The position numbers and the translations under genes were made by a program. The notes under the pieces are model-generated. The model ran no database searches, was not told where the DNA came from, and worked only from the letters and a program-made list of their open reading frames with translations. This document shows, one piece after another, positions 58,490-64,000 of a stretch of 64,000 nucleotides of DNA (position 1 is the stretch's first letter; every line of letters starts with the position of its first letter). The DNA comes from Pelodera strongyloides (taxonomy: Eukaryota > Nematoda > Chromadorea > Rhabditida > Rhabditidae). The DNA lies in NCBI GenBank assembly GCA_036852015.1, contig JAANDG010000586.1:26079-90078 (forward strand), given 5' to 3'.

Positions 58490-60540
58490 CAATTTGTGTT
58501 CGTTCGTGTGGCACAGTTGCCAACTATGAACATAAACTCTTACTTGGAGCTGATGGTGAGCTGTGCGCAATCTCCATTGCATGCCATTTACTTGTCAGAT
58601 GAGAGCGCCTTTCCATCCAAGGCAATACCGGTGTAGCATGTGATCGGCGTCTGTGCCTACAATTATCCGCTTATAACCTTTTTGTTTTACAACATAAGCG
58701 TGATCATGCGTATATGCATAATTCATAGTAGTCATCAGGATATTGCGGAAATATCCTCTCTATGAAACAAAAAAAACGGTGTGAGGCGAAATTGTTTCCC
58801 GGAATCACTCTGCCGCATCTGATACAGCCCTTGCTTTCACTCTACCAGTACTCTACAGACGCGCCTCTGAACTGCTGTGTCGAGAAGGATTATGCCTTTC
58901 GATATTAACATTTCAATTATTGTCGAAATCGGCGGGCAGGTATCATTTACATAAAACATATGGGAATGCAGTGCAGGTATGCAACGAACGTTTCAAAAAC
59001 CGGCGTTATGCCGCTTTAAACGAATTAAACAGACTTGTTAAACAAAACACTTCTGGCATGACAAAGAACAACTACAGGTGGGAGCACCCTTACAACCATG
59101 TTGATGTAGGTCACATTCCATATCGTAAGTTGTACAATCACATAATCTATACCAGATTTCAATAATAACCTGTGTGATCAGCCGTCCCGGATCGAGAGGC
59201 GGAGGTGTGGGCTGGGGTTGTGGTTGTGCTGCGTGCAGACTTATAGACGAACCCATTGGAGGGCCACCGGCCACCTTTACTGGTTCTAAATAAACGGTGA
59301 GTTAAGTAATAAGGTCAGAATTATTCGCAAGATAAGTCATTTACATTATCGTTGTACTCAAACCATAATGGAAAGATTTTTACAAGAAAGGAAAAAAGTG
59401 CGCATCAAACACATACTACGAATCAGCTAAAGAGCGCTGTATATTATGCACGACCATCTTTGCTTGCGAAAAATACACCCTCTCTTTTTTGCCTCCAAGG
59501 ATGGTGTTATGTGCTTTTGAGCACTTACTTCCCGTGAGCCTCCTCCTTTAACTTTGTGACGATGAATGATGAATTGCAAATCAACTTTGCATACCTTGGG
59601 AGCGACTGTGGGAGGTAGGGTTAGTCCCTGGGCATTGCAATTGTCACTGGCGCGCAGCATCCGGTGAACATCTGTTCGTCTCCAGGGAGTTGCTGAAGAA
59701 AAACCATTTGCGTAGCCATATTTTTTAACTGTTTTCTAAACGGTGTCATGAAACCAATGACATTTTTCAGACTAGAGTGGTCGGGTCTGCACAACCATAA
59801 TGTGGATCATGGCATGAAGCTGCCGTGTCGATCAATGGCAATTCGTTGCTCATTTCATTAATTTGGTCACGTCTAGTGATATATCAATTTAACATACCTG
59901 GCATCCATTGGGTATGCCAATACCATTGCAAAGCGATTGTGGCGCGCAGAAGAATCCTTCGGTGGTGATGCCTCCGAGGGTGGTGTTCACTTCGCACATT
60001 CACCTGAGCACGGCATGGAACTTCCAAGAAGTGTGCCCTGAGAAATAAGGAGTCATTGTTCTCATAGTAGTGTTGTGCTGGGAGAACTAGACACAAAAAG
60101 CCATATTCTTCTCTCCACTAAATCATAAATATATTAGTCAAGAATAACCTATTTCGAATCGGTTACTAATTTTTTTTAGGATAATGAGGTGTAGCACGTA
60201 ATGGTGAAGTACTGCACAACTGTATTCCAACGAATTTATTCTATGCAACATGTATCCGAATATCTTCGTTAACAACGCCTATCTACCGTGTTCACCGCAT
60301 GTCGTTTCGATGCGGGCTCAATTTCTTTTTAACAATAAGGCATTTGGTGATAACTAACTTGTGAGTTCAGGATGGTCTCATTCTTGATACCGTGAAGTTT
60401 AACTAAACGTGAAGTAAGACTTATATGGCGTGCTGCTTCACATACTTGTCTGCCTCACACCCTCTCAGTAATCTGAAGTGCGCTGCACACGGGCCGCGGT
60501 GCACAGAAGTACGCAGTTGTTACCATCTGGAATTTTCACC
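58490..60540 (-). pseudogene. Inverted, broken partial copy of the large ET gene
   Basis: On the minus strand, copies are recognisable of exon 19 (about 60526-60466), a piece of exon 28 (about 60395-60366), exon 29 (60037-59898), exon 30 (59692-59595) and exon 31 (58656-58544), in gene order with intron remains. It cannot code: the exon 29 and exon 30 copies each lack one base compared with the parent, and the exon 31 copy has TAA where the parent has TAC. Exons 20-27 are missing between the exon 19 and 28 pieces, and part of exon 28 is deleted. The parent is the gene at 43133-54443. Confidence 0.88.
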
Positions 60541-60670
60541 CTGTTATTTAGTCGTTGACGGTGCAAAGCATCGCGTATCGCGTATTTTTTCCAAAGTCTG
60601 TTTTATAGCGTTACCGGAAATGGCACAACAACTGTTGCGTCATACTACCTCGCGCCTCACTCTGGTATAA

Positions 60671-60842
60671 GAGGCCGGTTCCAATACAATTTACAGCTGG
60701 GGTAGGTCAGAGGCGTCTCCTCTTTAGCGTGCTCTCTCGGCTTTCTCTCGCAACCTGTCAAAATCATGGAAAGCGAGAGAGCATGCTGAACAGGAGACGC
60801 CTGTAACCTACCCCAGCGGTAAATTTTATTGGAACTGGCCTC
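60671..60842. mobile_element. MITE, 172 bp
   Basis: Ends GAGGCCGGTTCCAATA and, inverted, GAGGCCAGTTCCAATA. Inner arms AGGCGTCTCCT and AGGAGACGCCT also pair. No coding. It lies next to the inverted ET pseudogene. Confidence 0.75.
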
Positions 60843-61067
60843 AGGAATCGAATAATTCAAGTAGAATCATAGACAACAACGCACGCCTTACTTAACATAA
60901 TTGTGTGTTGTGCGGTATTTCTTTCAATGAAATTAACTATTTCTTTTAAGACTATGCACGCAACGAGGTCGGAAGCAAATTCATCTTTACTGACTACTTA
61001 AAACACACTGTCTAAGCATTGTAGTATTAATGTTTGCTTAATTTTTCAAGTCGCTATTCAATTTACA

Positions 61068-61440
61068 GGGTGGTCCAATAGTTTTTTGCGTCTTGTTTGG
61101 GGCTCAACTGTATACTATTGCAATAATTACGGCTCCGTAGAAGTAAAGAGATCAACAACACGTTTCGTAGATAATTTTAACTGTGCATTTCGACGCATTT
61201 AGTCACAAATACCCGTGAGTGTGTTTCCGTCGACGTTACAGCCGCCCAGCTGACGATAGCGACCGGGGGCACCGTACGACTCTTTCGTCTCCGTTGGCAT
61301 CCTGGACCGATTTGCAAAGTACAAGACGATTTTGGTGGCTGTAGACCTGCTGGTTCGTGAATAAAGCTCGTCTGAAAGAAGGATACCCGAGGCGCGTTCC
61401 TCACGACGAATTTTATCACGCTGACAACATCATTATTCAG
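61068..61440 (-). pseudogene. Remnant of a mariner-type transposase
   Basis: On the minus strand, shifting frames give LLSDE, FTNQQVYSHQN and RVVRCPRS, the order seen in nematode mariner transposases around the second catalytic Asp region. At least two frameshifts are needed. A possible terminal repeat GGGTGGTCCAATAGTTTTTT lies at about 61068-61090. It is heavily decayed. Confidence 0.5.
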
Positions 61441-62018
61441 CGAGCAGAAAAGATATCAACATGGTACTTCGCAACGCCTTAGATAACAGTATAACGAACC
61501 TTGGTGGAAAAGATCACATCATTTCAATGAAAGCTAATGAAATTATTCAATTTCCAAAATTTTTTTGGTTGTTTCGTTTTATGGCTTACATGTGTAGAGA
61601 TTGTTGTGATAGACAGAGGCAAAAAAATATATTTGAAAAAATCATGTTCCTTTATAAGAGAGTGGTTCAATACAGTTTTAAAAGCTTATGTTTCGGTCCT
61701 CGTACACCTCGGATTTCCTGAGCTGTTGGCGACCATTTCCGGATTACAAATTGCTCGACGTTTTCGGGCTAATGCCACATTCCAGTTGCAGAATTCAAAC
61801 TAAGTATTGTTCGCAATTTATATAATTTGCGCCCGCCATTATTACACCTTGAAACTTTCAGCTGTTTTGTGTGGAAGTATCGCGAGCGCAAATATACTGT
61901 AGGTTTTTTTAGATCAAGGTGGGTCTGCTTTTTCTGGTTTAGATCAAGGTGGGACTGCTTCTTCATACTTCCTAAGTGATTTAATATAATTTATTATTGA
62001 AAGCGAGATACCTAAATG

Positions 62019-62411
62019 ATCTCTAATATATATCTTATTATATAATGTTGGAAACTTTGTTTGTTTGTTTGTGGGTTTGATTGATTGATTGATTGTACGT
62101 TTCCTTTGTTAGCGCGATAGCGCTAACATAGTTTGGGTTTGGATGATGTGCTTTACGCTCAGGAAGTAGGATTGGTTCAGTAGTACATGTTCCCCTCCAC
62201 TAATTGGAAGCCATATCACTTCCCGAGCGCCCCTCTCACAAAGCTGAATAAAGCTGCATATACGGAATATATGTGGGGGCATCGACCGTTGGGGTCGGCG
62301 GCGTTCGGGTCCCTAATTTTTTTAAACTAATTTTTAATCTACGTTTCACGTATGCATAAAATAAAACAATTTTACTTAAAAGTCCCCTCGGGCTGCGTAG
62401 CCGGCTGGTGT
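62019..62411. mobile_element. Possible Helitron-like terminus
   Basis: Starts TCTCTAATATATATCTTA, followed by GTTTGTTTGTTTG, and later has CCCCTCGGGCTGCGTAGCC, a layout seen at ends of non-autonomous Helitrons in worms. No RepHel gene is in view, and a CTRR end plus hairpin could not be fixed with certainty. Confidence 0.3.
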
Positions 62412-64000
62412 TTAAAGCGAAATGCTAGCCTCTTTGGAAAATTTGCATATGATAAGCAAATCCTATGTATCCTATGCTAATTGTGTACGATTGCCGTGGA
62501 CGATCGTACAAAATTAGCACAGGATACATAGGATTTGCTAATCATATGCAAATTTTCCAAAGGGGCTAGCATTGCGCTGTAACAAAGATAATATATAATA
62601 TACATCCCCAACCTCCAGAAGAATCTCGGATAGAGCTCCGAGAATGATCACGCTTTTTTTCATGATCAAACTTTTTTTGAGGTTGGGTTTCTAGTGATCA
62701 TAAGGGGGACAATAACGAAATCTCTGAGTTGGTTTCCAAAATTAGCACAGGATACATAGGATTTGCTTATCAATGCAAGTTTTCCAAAGGGGCTAGCATT
62801 GCGCTGTAACAAACGATAATATATACATCCCCAACCTCCAGAAGAATCTCGGATAGGGCTCCGAGAATGACCAAGCTTTTTTTCATGATCAAACTTTTTT
62901 TGAGGTTGGGTTTCTAGTGATCATAAGGGGGACAATAACGAAATCTCTGAGTTGGTTTCCAAAATTAGCACAGGATACATAGGATTTGCTTATCAATGCA
63001 AATTTTCCAAAGGGGCTAGCATTGCGCTGTAACAAACGATAATATATACATCCCCATCCTCCAGAGAATCTCGGATAGGGCTCCGAGAATGACCAGCTTT
63101 TTTCATGATCAAAAATGTTTTGAGGTTGGTTTCTAGTGCTCATAAGGGACAATAACGAATCTCTGAGTTGGTTTCCAAAATTAGCACAGGATACAAGGTT
63201 TGCTTATCGTATGCAAATTTTCAAAGGGGCTAGCATTTAGCGCGTAACAAACGATATAATACATCCCCATCCTCCAGAAGAATCTCGGATAGGGCTCAGA
63301 ATGATCAAGCCTTTTTTCATGATCAACTTTTTGAGGTTGGGTTTCTAGTGATCATAAGGGGGACAACAACGAATCTCTGAGTTGGTTTCCAATTATCAAG
63401 ATACATCGGATTTGCTTATCAATGCAAATTTTCCAAGGGGAGCAAGCGCTGTAACAAACGATAATATATACATCCCCAACCTCCAGAAGAATCTCGGATA
63501 GGGCTCCGAGAATGATCAAGCTTTTTTTCATGATCAAACTTTTGTGGTTGGGTTTCTATGCTATAAGGGGGACATACGAAATTCTGAGTTGGTTTCCAAA
63601 ATTAGCACAGGATACATAGGATTTGCTTATCAATGCAAATTTTCCACAGGGGCTAGCATTGCGCTGTAACAAACGATAATATATACATCCCCAACCTCCA
63701 GAAGAATCTCGGATAGGGCTCCGAGAATGATCAAGCTTTTTTTCATGATCAAACTTTTTTTGAGGTTGGGTTTCTAGTGATCATAAGGGGGACAATAACG
63801 AAATCTCTGAAGTTGGTTTCCAAAATTAGCACAGGATACATAGGATTTGCTTACAATGCAAATTTTCCACAGGGGCTAGCATTGCGCTGTAACAAACGAT
63901 AATATATACATCCCCAACCTCCAGAAGAATCTCGGATAGGGCTCCGAGAATGATCAAGCTTTTTTTCATGATCAAACTTTTTTTGAGGTTGGGTTTCTAG
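62412..64000. repeat. Tandem array (about 7 units of 210-228 bp) derived from MITE family B
   Basis: Opens with a full palindromic family B element (62412-62583). From its right arm (AAAATTAGCACAGGATACAT through GGGGCTAGCATTGCGCTGTA) plus about 140 bp of flank (CATCCCCAACCTCCAGAAGA, CTCGGATAGGGCTCCGAG, TGATCATAAGGGGGACAA) a unit is repeated in tandem to the window edge. Units begin near 62510, 62738, 62962, 63178, 63395, 63597 and 63821. Middle units carry small deletions; no open frame is conserved. Confidence 0.92.

Overview
This is a window of nuclear DNA from a nematode. Introns are many and mostly short, with T-rich acceptors ending in tttcag or attag. The genes are typical of roundworms: a Str-superfamily chemoreceptor, an UNC-112-type kindlin, and two genes built from nematode ET modules. 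AT-rich spacers are packed with short terminal-inverted-repeat elements. No ribosomal RNA and no CRISPR array was seen. All gene models were spliced by hand from exon conservation, GT/AG sites and phase bookkeeping, without transcript data. I cannot name the species.

Layout. 1-4088 (minus): a seven-TM chemoreceptor gene (Sri/Srh-like) running off the left edge, with a 922-bp inverted-repeat element inserted exactly at its first exon/intron boundary. 4.1-11.5 kb: no convincing gene; a threefold tandem repeat, GA microsatellites and a large foldback element. 11590-22363 (minus): a complete 22-exon kindlin gene (unc-112), 716 aa. 22.4-27.8 kb: spacer with one possible small membrane-protein gene. 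27801-38316 (plus): an 11-exon gene for a 395-aa secreted protein with three ET modules, a mucin-like linker and a hydrophobic C-terminus. Its second intron holds about 3 kb of a 129-bp tandem repeat rich in the CRE palindrome TGACGTCA. 38.3-43.1 kb: spacer with nested inverted-repeat elements. 43133-54443 (plus): a 33-exon gene for a 1331-aa protein with twelve ET modules in strict two-type alternation and a GPI-like tail. 55.2-57.7 kb: a 2.5-kb minisatellite. 57.7-58.5 kb: a broken LINE ORF1-like fragment. 58.5-60.5 kb: an inverted, broken partial copy of the large ET gene. 61.1-61.4 kb: mariner remains. 62.4 kb to the right edge: a tandem array grown from one arm of a palindromic element.

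The kindlin gene is a housekeeping muscle and adhesion gene: it links beta-integrin tails to the cytoskeleton at dense bodies. The two ET-module genes lie on the same strand, about 4.8 kb apart, and share architecture (signal peptide, ten-cysteine modules, hydrophobic tail), so they look like a local cell-surface family. The large gene has grown by duplication of a two-module unit and has shed an inverted pseudogene copy. Most of the remaining DNA can be assigned to a few recurring element families, which are listed with their target-site duplications where visible.
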